A stretch of DNA of 64,000 nucleotides, taken from the NCBI GenBank assembly GCA_902575725.1, contig CACGSS010000001.1, positions 62,001-126,000 of the forward strand, in the 5' to 3' direction. The stretch's first letter is position 1, and every line of letters begins with the position of its first letter. Position numbers and translations under genes: made by a program. The notes beneath the pieces were generated by a model. That model was given only the letters and a program-made list of their open reading frames with translations, searched no databases and was not told the DNA's origin. This DNA is from an uncultured Alphaproteobacteria bacterium (GTDB lineage: Bacteria > Pseudomonadota > Alphaproteobacteria > HIMB59). Shown here one piece after another: positions 63,815 through 64,000 of the stretch.

Positions 63815-64000
63815 TTATTTAATTGCCTCAGCGCCTCGTTCTCCTGTACGTATTCGGACAACATCTTGCACCTCAGTTACAAATATTTTACCATCACCAA
63901 TTTTCCCTGATTTTACTGCTTCAGAAACTGTAGTAATGACTTTTTCGACGTCTGCAGAGTCCACTAAAATCTCAGCTCGAGATTTAGGAAGAAAATGTAC
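63815..64000 (-). CDS. glnK: Nitrogen regulatory protein P-II, partial
   Basis: Only the C-terminal 61 residues are in the window. VHFLPKSRAEILVDSADVEK, then KSGKIGDGKIFV, then VVRIRTGERGAEAIK end the P-II fold; the ATP-binding RIRTGE and the K-I-G-D-G-K-I-F strand are exact. The T-loop with the uridylylation Tyr lies past the right edge. It would bind Amt and block transport when nitrogen is ample. Confidence 0.95.
   Translation of the reverse strand, partial: VHFLPKSRAEILVDSADVEKVITTVSEAVKSGKIGDGKIFVTEVQDVVRIRTGERGAEAIK

Overview
The window comes from a very AT-rich, gene-dense chromosome with mostly short gaps and many 1-14 bp gene overlaps. The gene content fits a streamlined marine alphaproteobacterium of the SAR11 (Pelagibacterales) or HIMB59/AEGEAN-169 kind: a Pelagibacter-type DMSP demethylase, a glycine betaine ABC importer, glnK-amt, groES-groEL with a CIRCE operator, bioY, and an SbmA/BacA-like transporter. 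The lineage is inferred from content and composition; no rRNA or tRNA gene was seen.

Region 1 (1 to about 32.3 kb) is a surface-polysaccharide island and is visibly richer in A/T than the rest. One minus-strand gene train runs from 19173 to 1377. Its upstream half encodes an FMN-dependent hydroxyacid oxidase, a CMP-sugar synthetase, a glycosyltransferase, a Gfo/Idh dehydrogenase, a divergent DAHP/KDO8P-type synthase, a shikimate-dehydrogenase homologue, a possible transferase and an ABC exporter. Its downstream half starts at its own candidate promoter. It encodes a pseudaminic-acid-like nonulosonate pathway (PseB, aldo/keto reductase, a cytidylyltransferase-aminotransferase fusion, PseG, PseI, with a PseH-like acetyltransferase at the window edge) plus tailoring enzymes. 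From 19.2 to 32.3 kb come PhyH, FkbM and D-2-hydroxyacid dehydrogenase genes. A Gmd/reductase/C-methyltransferase/cupin set may make a branched 6-deoxy sugar. The assembly machinery follows: a Wzz-like protein, glycosyltransferases, an O-antigen ligase/polymerase and a WecA-type initiating transferase.

Region 2 (32.3 to 52.9 kb) is core housekeeping: mscS, groES-groEL under CIRCE and possibly sigma-32 control, an oxidoreductase-SelD fusion, ccdA, a CDP-alcohol phosphotransferase, an amino-acid dehydrogenase with a probable 1-nt frameshift at its 3' end, a Nudix hydrolase, two transporters, msrB, bioY, transaldolase, a phosphatase, exonuclease I, rmlA, a CBS protein, sbmA and cysE. Three small genes of 27, 52 and 46 codons are added. 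A compact candidate small RNA lies at 47.6 kb: a strong promoter, then one hairpin with a G-free, C-rich 30-nt loop.

Region 3 (53 to 64 kb) concerns methylated osmolytes and nitrogen: a proV-proX-proW betaine importer, YeiH, DmdA, an MFS carrier, RidA, and a dioxygenase/HD-domain pair that I read as TmpA-TmpB (2-trimethylaminoethylphosphonate to glycine betaine plus phosphate). A periplasmic glutathione peroxidase and glnK-amt close the window. Import, demethylation and phosphonate-to-betaine conversion would together supply carbon, nitrogen, sulfur and phosphorus from methylated compounds.
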